Shown piece after piece: positions 9,154-17,908 of a stretch of DNA of 64,000 nt. Both the position numbers and the translations under genes were made by a program. Source of the DNA: a bacterium. Its GTDB lineage: Bacteria > Verrucomicrobiota > Verrucomicrobiia > Chthoniobacterales > UBA6821. The notes below the pieces were generated by a model, which worked only from the letters and a program-made list of their open reading frames with translations, was not told the origin of the DNA and searched no databases. The stretch lies in contig JAJZSL010000001.1 of the NCBI GenBank assembly GCA_021849805.1, forward strand, positions 255,280 through 319,279, written 5' to 3'. The first letter of the stretch is position 1. Each line of letters begins with the position of its first letter.

Positions 9154-10386
9154 ATGAACATTCAACATCAGTTCCCAAGTCGATTTGAAGAAGAAAAAGC
9201 AGAAAAAAATTCTCAAAAAATCAGGAATACTTCCCCTCTCTTTGCCCAAACCACTTCCATTGAGCAAGTGCCATCGGCAACTCATCAATTTGATGATCTT
9301 GCTCTCTCCTCTCCCCAGTCCTCTAGAAGTGATTTAGAGTTAGAACGTCAAACTTTTATTCAAAGCGATGCTTTCAAAGAGGGTTTGAAAATTGTTGTTC
9401 ATAACCTTTGTTGCTTTTGGGACAATCCTCTCCTTGATACCCAAAAAAATCCAACAGACATCCTGGTCTTCAATAAAGAAAAAAATAATATTGAGCCTTA
9501 TCAAAGCAGCGAATCTCTACCACTGGAAATGGAAGCTTCCAATGAAGCAGTCAAAGATTTTCTCCTCGATCAGTTAACTCGTTTTTATGGAAAGGAAGTA
9601 ACTGACTTTTTTTATCCTGAAAGAAAAAGAGAAGAACCATTAACAGTAGCGTATGTAAAAAACCTACAGGCAAGAATCAAAGAATTTCAGCTGGCCGTTC
9701 TCCAATCATGTAAATCTGATTTAACACAATATCAGTCAGCTGCTCTCTCTCATCTTAATATTTTAAAACAAGCAGAAGCAGCACTTCTTGCTTTTGATAC
9801 TAATTCTACACTCAAAAGTGAGACCAAGACATGGATTGCTGCTCTTGAAAAACAGATGGGAATTTCACAACAAGCAGCATTGCTGCTCTTGGGCAGTGGA
9901 ATCGCTCTTGGAGCTGCATTGAATGTTACTAGTGGAGGAACACTTTCTTTTCCTCTTGCTACGCTCTTGCATTCTAGTGGAGTTCTATCGAGCATGGCAT
10001 CAGGACATTCTTTTTCTTTGATGGGAAGTAGTCTTGCTGCAGCAGCTACTGGAGCCAAAACAACTACTGTTGGTTCTCTTCTTACTCATACAGTTAACCC
10101 TATTATTGAGGATACAATAATTGGTGGTGCTCTTGGTGGTACTATTGGAGCGGTTCATGGTCTCATCGAATACAACCAAATGGAAGATAGGGACCTGAGC
10201 ATTCGATATTTTCGAATTCTTGCTGTTCCTTTTTATGCTGGACTAGGAGCAGCTGCAGGTTCCGGTGTTGGTTTTGCTGCTGGTATCATTTATCATTCAG
10301 TAGTGAACATGGCTAGTATGGCTATACCTAGAAGCCTTTTTTCAAGTTATGCACATGCTGCTGCTTTTGCTTCAGCGAACTCTTAA
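9154..10386 (+). CDS. unrecognised protein with hydrophilic N-terminus and Gly/Ala-rich membrane C-terminus
   Basis: From ATG 9154 the protein has 410 residues; an in-frame TTG at 9118 would add 12. Residues 1-70 are rich in S, E, Q and P and look disordered. A helical, partly coiled-coil section follows to about 225. From about 228 the chain turns hydrophobic and small-residue-rich (QQAALLLLGSGIALGAALNV, IIGGALGGTIGAV, YAGLGAAAGSGVGFAAGI), suggesting several membrane-inserting hairpins. There is no N-terminal signal peptide. This layout occurs in type III and type IV secreted membrane effectors, but I recognise no family. It is flanked by the divergent SulP gene and dapF. Confidence 0.75.
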   Translation: MNIQHQFPSRFEEEKAEKNSQKIRNTSPLFAQTTSIEQVPSATHQFDDLALSSPQSSRSDLELERQTFIQSDAFKEGLKIVVHNLCCFWDNPLLDTQKNPTDILVFNKEKNNIEPYQSSESLPLEMEASNEAVKDFLLDQLTRFYGKEVTDFFYPERKREEPLTVAYVKNLQARIKEFQLAVLQSCKSDLTQYQSAALSHLNILKQAEAALLAFDTNSTLKSETKTWIAALEKQMGISQQAALLLLGSGIALGAALNVTSGGTLSFPLATLLHSSGVLSSMASGHSFSLMGSSLAAAATGAKTTTVGSLLTHTVNPIIEDTIIGGALGGTIGAVHGLIEYNQMEDRDLSIRYFRILAVPFYAGLGAAAGSGVGFAAGIIYHSVVNMASMAIPRSLFSSYAHAAAFASANS

Positions 10387-10460
10387 GTTCAACGCTAATC
10401 TTTCTTAAAGAGGCAATTTAAACGTGACTGAGGAGTGAAGGAGAAGTTAAGCTGGATGCT

Positions 10461-11285
10461 ATGCTTCTTCAATTCACGAAGATGGATGGAGCCGGCAATG
10501 ATTTTATCCTAGTGGATAATCGTCAAGGGCACTTCCTCTTCGATCAACAGCTCATCAGTCAACTTTGTCATCGGCATCGTGGTATTGGTGCCGATGGTCT
10601 CTTAATTTTTGAAAAACCAGATTCTCCGTGCGCTCAGGCCCGTATGCGCTATTATAACGCTGATGGTCGTGAAGCCGAAATGTGTGGTAACGGAGCTCGC
10701 TGCTTCACTCGCTATGTTGCTTCTCTGCTGAAGCAATCGAGTGGAAAAATCACTTTTGAAACTGCGGCAGGCCTATTGCAAGGAGAACTTATGGAGAATC
10801 AGGTAAAAATTTTTATGAGTGAAGTTCATACCGTTAAGCTTCATCAAAGAGTTGGTAACTACCACAACATCCATAGTATCAATACGGGTGTTCCCCATGC
10901 TCTCCTTATTGTTGATCATCTTCAGAGGGCTCCTGTACTAGAAGTGGGAAGAACCTTACGCTATCACCCACATTTTTCCCCTGCTGGAACTAATGTCGAT
11001 TTTATACAAATTCTAGCACCTCATTCTTTAGCTATTCGTACTTATGAACGTGGAGTAGAAGGGGAGACACTTGCCTGTGGTACTGGTGTTGTGGCTGCAG
11101 CGCTCCTGTATCATTTTCTCTACAAAGTCCCCTCTCCAATTAGTGTTCTTGTTCAATCTCAAGAAAAACTGGAAGTTACTTTTCTCTCTCAACCTTCAAG
11201 CGAGAATAAAACACTTCCCAAAATTTCAGAAATCACACTCAGAGGGCCTGCAGAGTTTGTTTTTCAAGGGAGTATTTGTATTTAA
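10461..11285 (+). CDS. dapF: diaminopimelate epimerase
   Basis: The 274-residue enzyme interconverts LL- and meso-diaminopimelate for peptidoglycan and lysine. Both catalytic cysteines are present: C75 in MCGNGARC and C206 in LACGTGV. The N-terminal KMDGAGNDFILVDN and GIGADGLL are also family motifs. It leads a cluster with dapA (6 bp gap) and dapB, which together cover three steps of the DAP pathway. A purine-rich GAAGGAGAAG precedes the start, slightly far away. Confidence 0.97.
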   Translation: MLLQFTKMDGAGNDFILVDNRQGHFLFDQQLISQLCHRHRGIGADGLLIFEKPDSPCAQARMRYYNADGREAEMCGNGARCFTRYVASLLKQSSGKITFETAAGLLQGELMENQVKIFMSEVHTVKLHQRVGNYHNIHSINTGVPHALLIVDHLQRAPVLEVGRTLRYHPHFSPAGTNVDFIQILAPHSLAIRTYERGVEGETLACGTGVVAAALLYHFLYKVPSPISVLVQSQEKLEVTFLSQPSSENKTLPKISEITLRGPAEFVFQGSICI

Positions 11286-11291
11286 GAATTC

Positions 11292-12194
11292 ATGAGAAAA
11301 CAATTTTCACTTGCAGGAGCTCATACAGCCTTAGTTACTCCCTTCTCTCAAGGTACGCTTGATGAAACTACTTTGATCAAACTGATTGAACGTCAAATAG
11401 CAGCTGGTATCAATGGTCTTGTTCCTACTGGAACAACAGGCGAATCTCCTACACTAACACATGAAGAGCAGCTTCGTGTTATTGAACTAACGATCAAAAC
11501 AACGGCTGGACGAGCTCTTGTAATTGCTGGTACGGGTTTTAACTCGACCTCAAAAACGCGAGAAACAACCCAAGAGGCAGAACGACTTGGAGCTGATGCA
11601 GTCATGCTGATGCTTCCCTACTACAACAAACCTTCTCCTCAAGGAGTCTATGAACATTTTAGGACTGTTGCTCATGCAGTAAACATTCCTATTGTCATTT
11701 ACGATGCTCCTGGTCGCTGTGGTATTTCACTGACACTGCCCATTGCAGAGAGACTAGCTAGTGACTGTCCCAATATCATTGCTATTAAAGATTGCAATGC
11801 CAGTACTGAGCATATTGCCAAACTACGAGAATCTCTTCCTCCTCATTTTCAAATTCTCTCAGGAGATGATATGTGGACTTTGCCTTTTTTGAAAGTAGGA
11901 GCACTTGGTGTGATCAGTGTTGCTGCCAATTTTATTCCTAAAGTCATTGTCGAGCTTGTTTCTCTGTTTCAATCTGGACTTCTCGAAGAAGCAGAAGAAC
12001 TTCATTGTTGTTTGAGCTCATTTTTTAGAGACCTTTTTATTGAAACAAACCCAGTCCCCATCAAAACAGTGATGGCTTTCCGCGGCTTACTAGAAGAAGA
12101 ATTTCGTCTGCCACTTCTTTCGCTCAGCAAAGAACATCGGGCTACTTTGCTAGCGACACTCCAAAAGCTCGAAGAAATATTACATCATCGATGA
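11292..12194 (+). CDS. dapA: 4-hydroxy-tetrahydrodipicolinate synthase
   Basis: The 300-residue TIM-barrel enzyme condenses pyruvate with aspartate semialdehyde. It shows the Schiff-base lysine K166 in AIKDCN, TGTTGE at 46-51, the tyrosine pair in LPYYNKPS and Y137 in IYDAPGR. The usual YNVPGRT is here YDAPGRC, a mild deviation next to the active site. Its stop overlaps the dapB start by 4 bp (ATGA), implying translational coupling. Confidence 0.97.
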   Translation: MRKQFSLAGAHTALVTPFSQGTLDETTLIKLIERQIAAGINGLVPTGTTGESPTLTHEEQLRVIELTIKTTAGRALVIAGTGFNSTSKTRETTQEAERLGADAVMLMLPYYNKPSPQGVYEHFRTVAHAVNIPIVIYDAPGRCGISLTLPIAERLASDCPNIIAIKDCNASTEHIAKLRESLPPHFQILSGDDMWTLPFLKVGALGVISVAANFIPKVIVELVSLFQSGLLEEAEELHCCLSSFFRDLFIETNPVPIKTVMAFRGLLEEEFRLPLLSLSKEHRATLLATLQKLEEILHHR

Positions 12195-12949
12195 CAAAAA
12201 TCATTATTTATGGAGCTTTTGGTAGAATGGGTAAGGCTCTTCTTCAATCTCTCTCTAGTGAAAAAAATTTAGAACTTCTTGCATCTCTTGGTTCTCAGGA
12301 GAAGATTGACTCTTTCTTACTAAAAGCCGATGTTGTCATCGATTTTACAGCTCCAGAAGCGACAGAGGAACTGCTAGGAAAATGTGTAGAAGCACAAAAA
12401 GCTCTTCTTATCGGGACCACTGGTCATTCTAATGAAATGAGGAAAAAAATAGAAAATGCCTCTACAAGAATTCCGCTGATGTTCTCTCCCAACTACAGCA
12501 TCGGGGTCAACACCCTTTTTTGGCTAACTAAAAAAGCCATTGAAATTTTAGGAGCAACATATGATGCAGAAATTTTAGAGCTTCATCATCGCTTTAAAGA
12601 AGATGCTCCCAGTGGAACGGCACGTCACCTAGCAGAGATCATTGCAAGGGCACGAGGATTGGAATACGAGTCGGAGGCACGTCATGGACGTTATGGACTT
12701 CCTGGTCAACGTACGTCCAGCGAAATAGGAATCCATGCAATACGAGCTGGTGATTGTATTGGGGAGCATACCGTGCTCTTGGGATCGTTAGGAGAGCGTT
12801 TGGAACTAACCTACCGTGCTTCTTCTCGAGAAGCCTATGCAAAAGGAGCGCTTCGTGCAGCTGCTTGGTTGCATGGACAACCCTCAGGTTATTATGACAT
12901 GGAAGATGTTTTGGGCTTCAAAAATAGGTCCGATCTTTCTGAAAAATGA
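12191..12949 (+). CDS. dapB: 4-hydroxy-tetrahydrodipicolinate reductase
   Basis: This 252-residue NAD(P)H-dependent reductase catalyses the step after DapA. It has the dinucleotide-binding GAFGRMG at residues 7-13, IGTTGHS, the substrate-loop SPNYSIGVN and the family signature ELHHRFKEDAPSGTA. It is coupled to dapA by a 4-bp overlap. About 140 bp without a gene follow before folK. Confidence 0.97.
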   Translation: MTKIIIYGAFGRMGKALLQSLSSEKNLELLASLGSQEKIDSFLLKADVVIDFTAPEATEELLGKCVEAQKALLIGTTGHSNEMRKKIENASTRIPLMFSPNYSIGVNTLFWLTKKAIEILGATYDAEILELHHRFKEDAPSGTARHLAEIIARARGLEYESEARHGRYGLPGQRTSSEIGIHAIRAGDCIGEHTVLLGSLGERLELTYRASSREAYAKGALRAAAWLHGQPSGYYDMEDVLGFKNRSDLSEK

Positions 12950-13086
12950 GGTTTTAGAAACTAATTCTCAAATAACTTTTTGCTCTCACGAGAATCTCTG
13001 TACTAAAAATTACAGCCATTAAGTCCTCATGAACGTGATCAAAGGCTTATTTAGAAAAGTGTTCAAATTATTCTAGAAGATTTTTT

Positions 13087-13572
13087 ATGCAGGCTGGCAT
13101 TGCTCTTGGTTCTAACCTTGGTGAGAGTAAGAATATTCTCATGTGGAGTATTGAGAGACTAAAAAAATTACATCGAGGCTCCTTAGAAAAATTTCTTCTT
13201 TCCTCTTTTTATCAAACAACCCCGCTAGATTGTCCTCCAGGATCACCTCTTTTTCTTAACGCTGTTCTCCAGTTAGAAACAGATCTTGCAGCTGAAGAAC
13301 TGCTGCTTTTTCTTCAAAAGCTAGAAGAAGAATCTGGTCGTCCTTCTTCTCATGCCTATCATGCTCCTCGAACACTTGATCTTGATTTGCTCTACTATGG
13401 ATCTATGGAGCTGGTAACAGAGAAATTAGAACTACCACATCCAAGAATTCGTCAACGCCTCTTTGTTCTCAAACCGCTAGTAGAAATTCATCCTCATCTT
13501 ATCCTTCCTGGATGGTCAAGCTCTGCTTACTCTTACTTACTGTTATTAGAAAAACAATATGGATATGAATAA
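13087..13572 (+). CDS. folK: 2-amino-4-hydroxy-6-hydroxymethyldihydropteridine pyrophosphokinase
   Basis: The 161-residue HPPK transfers pyrophosphate from ATP to the pterin alcohol in folate synthesis. Visible signatures are the N-terminal GIALGSNLGES, FLNAVLQLET, the metal-binding HAPRTLDLDLLYYG (about 94-107) and LPHPRIRQRLFVLKPLVEI. The stop overlaps the panB start by 14 bp. Other folate genes are absent nearby apart from the distant folC. Confidence 0.95.
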   Translation: MQAGIALGSNLGESKNILMWSIERLKKLHRGSLEKFLLSSFYQTTPLDCPPGSPLFLNAVLQLETDLAAEELLLFLQKLEEESGRPSSHAYHAPRTLDLDLLYYGSMELVTEKLELPHPRIRQRLFVLKPLVEIHPHLILPGWSSSAYSYLLLLEKQYGYE

Positions 13573-14341
13573 AAACAGGAGTACTTCCATTAATGATTTT
13601 TTTAGGAACGCTAAGATGAATCAGCAGAAAATAGCCTGCCTCACGGCTTATGACTATCCAACAGCACGACTACTAGAAGAATCAGGGATCGATGTTATCT
13701 TAGTTGGTGATTCCCTTGGAATGGTCTTCTTGGGGCATCCTGACACTACTCAAGTAACTCTAGAAAATATCGAATATCATCTGCGAGCTGTTCGACGCGC
13801 TACTTCACGTAGTATTCTTCTTGCTGATTTACCTTTTGGAAGAGCTGATGATATCGAGGATGCGGTTGAATCTTCTTTAAGGCTTCAAGCTGCTGGAGCT
13901 GATATGATCAAGGTAGAAGGTGCCTTGATAGCACAGATCAAAGCGATTGTAGCTGCTGGAGTTCCTGTCATGTCACATCTAGGAATGCTTTGCCAACAAA
14001 TCTTGATTGAAAAAAAATATACCATGAAAGGAAAAACCCCTCAAGATGCAGCCCGTTTACTTCGGGAAGCTCATGCTCTCGAGGAAGCAGGAGCAAGTGC
14101 TCTTGTACTAGAGCTTGTTGTACCACATCTATCAGCACAGATGACTCGTGAATTAACAATTCCAACGATAGGTATTGGCAGTGGTCCCTGTTGTGATGGT
14201 CAAATACTTGTATTTAGTGATTTAGTAGGACTACAGCCTTGGTTTAGACCTTCTTTTGTTAAGCCAAAAGTAGACCTTGCAACACCTCTCCAAGCTGCCG
14301 TCAGGGAATATATTCGTGAAATAAAAAATGAGGATATCTAG
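13559..14341 (+). CDS. panB: 3-methyl-2-oxobutanoate hydroxymethyltransferase
   Basis: The 260-residue enzyme makes ketopantoate, the first committed step of pantothenate and CoA synthesis. Family motifs are TAYDYPTARL, ILVGDSLGMVFLGH, ADLPFGR, MSHLGM and the closing IGIGSGPCCDGQILVFSDL. ATG 13559 and 13565 are both possible starts. It overlaps folK and the following cation efflux gene by 14 bp each, so the three are probably one transcript. panC is not in the window. Confidence 0.96.
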   Translation: MDMNKNRSTSINDFFRNAKMNQQKIACLTAYDYPTARLLEESGIDVILVGDSLGMVFLGHPDTTQVTLENIEYHLRAVRRATSRSILLADLPFGRADDIEDAVESSLRLQAAGADMIKVEGALIAQIKAIVAAGVPVMSHLGMLCQQILIEKKYTMKGKTPQDAARLLREAHALEEAGASALVLELVVPHLSAQMTRELTIPTIGIGSGPCCDGQILVFSDLVGLQPWFRPSFVKPKVDLATPLQAAVREYIREIKNEDI

Positions 14342-15239
14342 TTTAACATCTAAATTTCATGCTGCCCAACGTCTCTTACTCGCAGGAATTTTTTTGAATA
14401 TTTTCCTTGGAGTCCTCAAAACTCTCGCTGGGTGGTTGGGATACTCTAGTGTTTTAATTGCCGATGGTATTCACTCCATTATCGATGTTGTTACCTCCAT
14501 GATGACTTGGGGAGCTCTAAAATATGCTTCTCAAGCGCCAGATCAAGAGCACCCTTATGGACATGGCAAAGCAGAATCCCTCGCTGCTTTTCTTGGATCA
14601 CTTATTCTTCTAGTAACTGGTGTTATTATCGCTTTTTGGAGTATTAGAAACATTATGACTTGGAGAGAAGTTTCCTTGCTCCACCCAAGAGCAAAATATA
14701 CTCTTTTTGTTTTGTTTTTCTCCTTATTACTTAAAGAAGGATTTTTTCAACTTTCAAAAACGTTATCCCATCAGCTTGATAGCACTTCCATGATTGCTGA
14801 AGCGTGGCACCATCGGTGTGATGTGATGATTTCGCTAACAGCGTTTTTGGGTATTACCATCTCTTCTTTTACTGGTCATTGCTATATCCATGCGGATGAT
14901 TGGGCAGCTCTTCTTGTTTGTTGTATTATTTTATACAATGCTACCGAAATATTAAGCACTTCTTTTAAAGAAATGATGGATGCCCGTGTTTCTGATGAAC
15001 TAGAGAAAAAAATCATTCGCTTAGCTTGTGAAGTTCCTTCTGTTCAAAGTGCTGAAAAATGTCGTGTCAGGAAAAGTGGGCTTTCTCTGTTAGCAGATTT
15101 ACATATTCGAGTTGATGGACATTTGAGTGTTCATCAAGGTCACAGCATTGCTCATGAAGTCAAGAATCGCTTGCTTAGTGCTAATCTAGCTCTCGAGGAC
15201 ATTACTTTGCATTTAGAACCTTCTGAACCTCTTCTTTGA
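14328..15239 (+). CDS. cation diffusion facilitator family transporter
   Basis: This 303-residue CDF protein exports divalent cations (Zn, Fe, Mn or similar) using the proton gradient. It has six predicted membrane helices, the metal-site motifs ADGIHSIIDV (helix 2) and WHHRCDVMIS (helix 5; usually HHRSD), and HPYGHGKAES between. A cytosolic C-terminal domain of about 85 residues ends with the usual HLEP. Its 3' end overlaps the convergent TrhO-phosphatase gene by 38 bp. Confidence 0.92.
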   Translation: MRISSLTSKFHAAQRLLLAGIFLNIFLGVLKTLAGWLGYSSVLIADGIHSIIDVVTSMMTWGALKYASQAPDQEHPYGHGKAESLAAFLGSLILLVTGVIIAFWSIRNIMTWREVSLLHPRAKYTLFVLFFSLLLKEGFFQLSKTLSHQLDSTSMIAEAWHHRCDVMISLTAFLGITISSFTGHCYIHADDWAALLVCCIILYNATEILSTSFKEMMDARVSDELEKKIIRLACEVPSVQSAEKCRVRKSGLSLLADLHIRVDGHLSVHQGHSIAHEVKNRLLSANLALEDITLHLEPSEPLL

Positions 15240-16791
15240 CTAAAACCCAATCTTGTTGAAAAAGTCGATTCTCTAAAAACTGCTTTGTTAAGTATTGACC
15301 ATAAAGCTCGCCTCCATAAACGTCATCGGGGTAATGACGTCCTAGAATGACACGATTCCAAGCTTTTGTACGGGCCTCTATTTCTATTTCTTTCTTTTTT
15401 TCTGGAAAAAGATCACTTAGTAAGCCAGCCCAAAGAAAAGCTCTTGTTGAATGTCCACTTGGATAGGCATAGCCATGATGTTTTCCTTCCTCCTTGGAAG
15501 TCTCATCCCAAGTGGCTGGACGCAAACGGTGAAACGCCTCTTTTGCAGCATGGATAGCAATGTTAGTATCGTTATCTATCTTTTTAAAAAAATCTGCCGT
15601 GTAGGGAAGTTGTTTACTGGTGAATCGAGGGTCAATAACCGAAGCATAATCAAAAACAGTGTCAGAAGAAGCGATTAAAGCACGAAAGAGCTGTTTCTTA
15701 GTACGTGCTGCCATGGCATCCTTGAGGATATTGAGATCTCGTGCTTGTTCCTGAGAGTCTTTATTAGCGGGGGAAGGAAGAATGCTTGAAAAGCGCCAAG
15801 TATTTGTATCTAAAAAGTAGGCTTTGGAAGAGACAGAACCGCCAAGAAGAAGTTGAGCAAAGTAGAAAGAAAGAAAAAAAATAGTAATCAATGATTTTAC
15901 AGATAAAGAGTGATGAGTTAGACGAAGCGCTTTCTTGAGCTTTCTAGTACGACGAGTTTTAGGAACTTTCTTTTTTTTCTCTTTTCCAAAACAGTAGGGA
16001 CAACTTTTATTAAAAACATAGTGCTGGTGTTCTTGATCCGTAGCGCTCAAGGGCATTTGGCATTGAAAACAAAGAATCGAGGATGTTTCTTGGAGATTTG
16101 CATCAACACCAACGCGCTGGTCAAAAACAAAACACTCTCCTTGATAGTGAGCATTTCCACATTCTTTGAAATAATTGAGAATACCTCCTTCGAGTTGAAA
16201 AACATTTTTAAATCCTTCAGCTTCGAGGAGTGGAGCTCCTTTTTCACAACGAATACCACCAGTACAAAAAGTAACTACTGTTTGTTCTTTTAATTCTGGA
16301 GGTAATTTCTTAATTGCTTGAGCAAAAGAGCGAAAATGAGTAATCCCAGCTCGATGGGCTCCATGAAAAGTACCCATACGAATTTCATAATCGTTACGCG
16401 TGTCCAAAAGGAGAAGAGGTCTTTTCTTATCGAGCCATTCTTTTAATTGATGAGGGGAAATTTTGCGAGAGGTATAGGAAGCCGGATGAATGCTCGGTAT
16501 TCCCAGCGAAATAATCTCCTTTTTAATTTTTACAAGCATGCGCCGAAAAGGTTGATATTGACTACTGCTTTCCTTAACTTGAAGTTGAGCACAACCAGGA
16601 AGTTGTTTTAAATCATTAAGAAGTAGATCAGTCGTTGTTTTCAGACCTGCTAGAAAAAAATTAATCCCTTCTTCTGAAATGAGAATAGTTCCCTTTAAAT
16701 CGAGGGCTTTGCAGCGCTGCTCTAATTTTTTCTTCAATGCTGGTAATCTGCTCAGTGAAGAGAATTGATAGCCTGCAATATTAGTAAACAT
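15202..16791 (-). CDS. TrhO/UPF0176 rhodanese fused to a class A acid phosphatase (PAP2)
   Basis: One open frame of 529 residues carries two known proteins. Residues 1-270 are a TrhO-type rhodanese (tRNA U34 hydroxylation) with catalytic C176 in FCTGGIRCEKG and two CxxC pairs (241/244, 264/267). After a basic linker (271-299) comes a hydrophobic helix (300-317), then a PhoN-like acid phosphatase with K-x6-RP at 417-425, PSGH at 444-447 and R480-x5-H486. No ATG lies at the junction; a TTG codon sits at residue 301. As a fusion the helix would act as a signal anchor, leaving the rhodanese in the cytosol and the phosphatase in the periplasm. A lost stop or separate initiation at TTG are alternatives. 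Confidence 0.85.
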   Translation of the reverse strand: MFTNIAGYQFSSLSRLPALKKKLEQRCKALDLKGTILISEEGINFFLAGLKTTTDLLLNDLKQLPGCAQLQVKESSSQYQPFRRMLVKIKKEIISLGIPSIHPASYTSRKISPHQLKEWLDKKRPLLLLDTRNDYEIRMGTFHGAHRAGITHFRSFAQAIKKLPPELKEQTVVTFCTGGIRCEKGAPLLEAEGFKNVFQLEGGILNYFKECGNAHYQGECFVFDQRVGVDANLQETSSILCFQCQMPLSATDQEHQHYVFNKSCPYCFGKEKKKKVPKTRRTRKLKKALRLTHHSLSVKSLITIFFLSFYFAQLLLGGSVSSKAYFLDTNTWRFSSILPSPANKDSQEQARDLNILKDAMAARTKKQLFRALIASSDTVFDYASVIDPRFTSKQLPYTADFFKKIDNDTNIAIHAAKEAFHRLRPATWDETSKEEGKHHGYAYPSGHSTRAFLWAGLLSDLFPEKKKEIEIEARTKAWNRVILGRHYPDDVYGGELYGQYLTKQFLENRLFQQDWVLVKEEVQKVLNAK

Positions 16792-17884
16792 CGACTTGTT
16801 TTTTTAAAAAATGGACTGATTCTATTTCCGCTGTTTGTGGAAACATATCTAAAGGAGTAGATTCTTCAAGTTGATACACTTTCAGAAGGTGTTTGAGATC
16901 TCTTGCCAAGGTTGTTGGATTGCAAGAAATATAAATCACAATAGAAGGAGGATGATTTAAAATAGCATGGAGGACGAGCTGGGAGAGACCTTCTGAAGGT
17001 GGATCTAAAATTAATATCGTTGCAAGAGCAGGAAATGTATCAAGTGCTTGAGGAAGCAATTCTTCAACACTTCCCTCTTGAAAAACTTCGTTAAAAGCAG
17101 CTTCCCGACGAGCCAATGAAATAGAACCTCTTGAACGTTCAATCCCAAAAATCTTAGAAAAATAAGGAGCGAATGCATGAGAAAAAAAACCAGCTCCACA
17201 ATAAGCATCTATCAAGAATTTCCTCGGAGAACGAAGAATATACTTTCTAACTTCCTCTAAGAGAAGCTTAGCAACTTCATTATTAACTTGACGAAAACCT
17301 CCATAGTGTTGTTTTTCTCCTAAAAGATAGTCCCCATCTGGAGGTCGTTGTAATTTTAAATGAGCAAGCAACGAATTTACCTCCTTAGAGGCAAGTAAAC
17401 AAGTATCAATGGGAATAAGTTGAGCATCTTTTGCTTTAAAAAATCCAACATCCCCATGACGTACATGAACAGTGATACGATTACGGTAGTAGAAAGGTTG
17501 AGGTGAAGGAACCATGGATCGAAGAGGAGGATTTTCAATTCCTGCAATCCGTTTTAGTGCATCGTGGAGTTGTTTGCTTTTTATCACTAATTGTTGGGAA
17601 TACTCGACATGTTGATAAGCACATCCCCCACATTGAAGAAAATAAGGGCATGGTGGTTCTACTCGATGAAGAGATTGCTCCTTAACCTCTAGAAGTTCTA
17701 CTTCCCAAAAACGTGATTTTTTCTTGATAACTCGGCCTTGGATATGTTCTCCAAGAAGAACACCTTTGATAAAGCAGACGACTCCATCTAGCCGACCAAC
17801 ACCACTCCCTCCAAAAGCAATATCGTCAATTTCAAAAGTAACAACATCAGAAAAATGATTTTCCTTTTTAGCACCAGCTCTCAT
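16781..17884 (-). CDS. TrmA/RlmD-family RNA (uracil-C5) methyltransferase
   Basis: The 367-residue protein has an N-terminal TRAM domain (about 10-70), a 4Fe-4S cysteine set in CPYFLQCGGC (about 79-88), a SAM-binding region (IDAYCGAGFFSHAFAP) and the catalytic cysteine in YISCNPTTLARDL. It ends with the DMFPQTAEIESV family motif. Members methylate U in 23S rRNA or tRNA; which one is unclear. It is shorter than the usual 430 or so residues, and the common DPPR-x-G reads DPPSEG. Its 3' end overlaps the TrhO-phosphatase gene by 11 bp, so the two RNA-modifying functions are probably cotranscribed. Confidence 0.88.
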   Translation of the reverse strand: MRAGAKKENHFSDVVTFEIDDIAFGGSGVGRLDGVVCFIKGVLLGEHIQGRVIKKKSRFWEVELLEVKEQSLHRVEPPCPYFLQCGGCAYQHVEYSQQLVIKSKQLHDALKRIAGIENPPLRSMVPSPQPFYYRNRITVHVRHGDVGFFKAKDAQLIPIDTCLLASKEVNSLLAHLKLQRPPDGDYLLGEKQHYGGFRQVNNEVAKLLLEEVRKYILRSPRKFLIDAYCGAGFFSHAFAPYFSKIFGIERSRGSISLARREAAFNEVFQEGSVEELLPQALDTFPALATILILDPPSEGLSQLVLHAILNHPPSIVIYISCNPTTLARDLKHLLKVYQLEESTPLDMFPQTAEIESVHFLKKQVDVY

Positions 17885-17908
17885 TGAACATATATTGGGA
17901 TCAACGTT

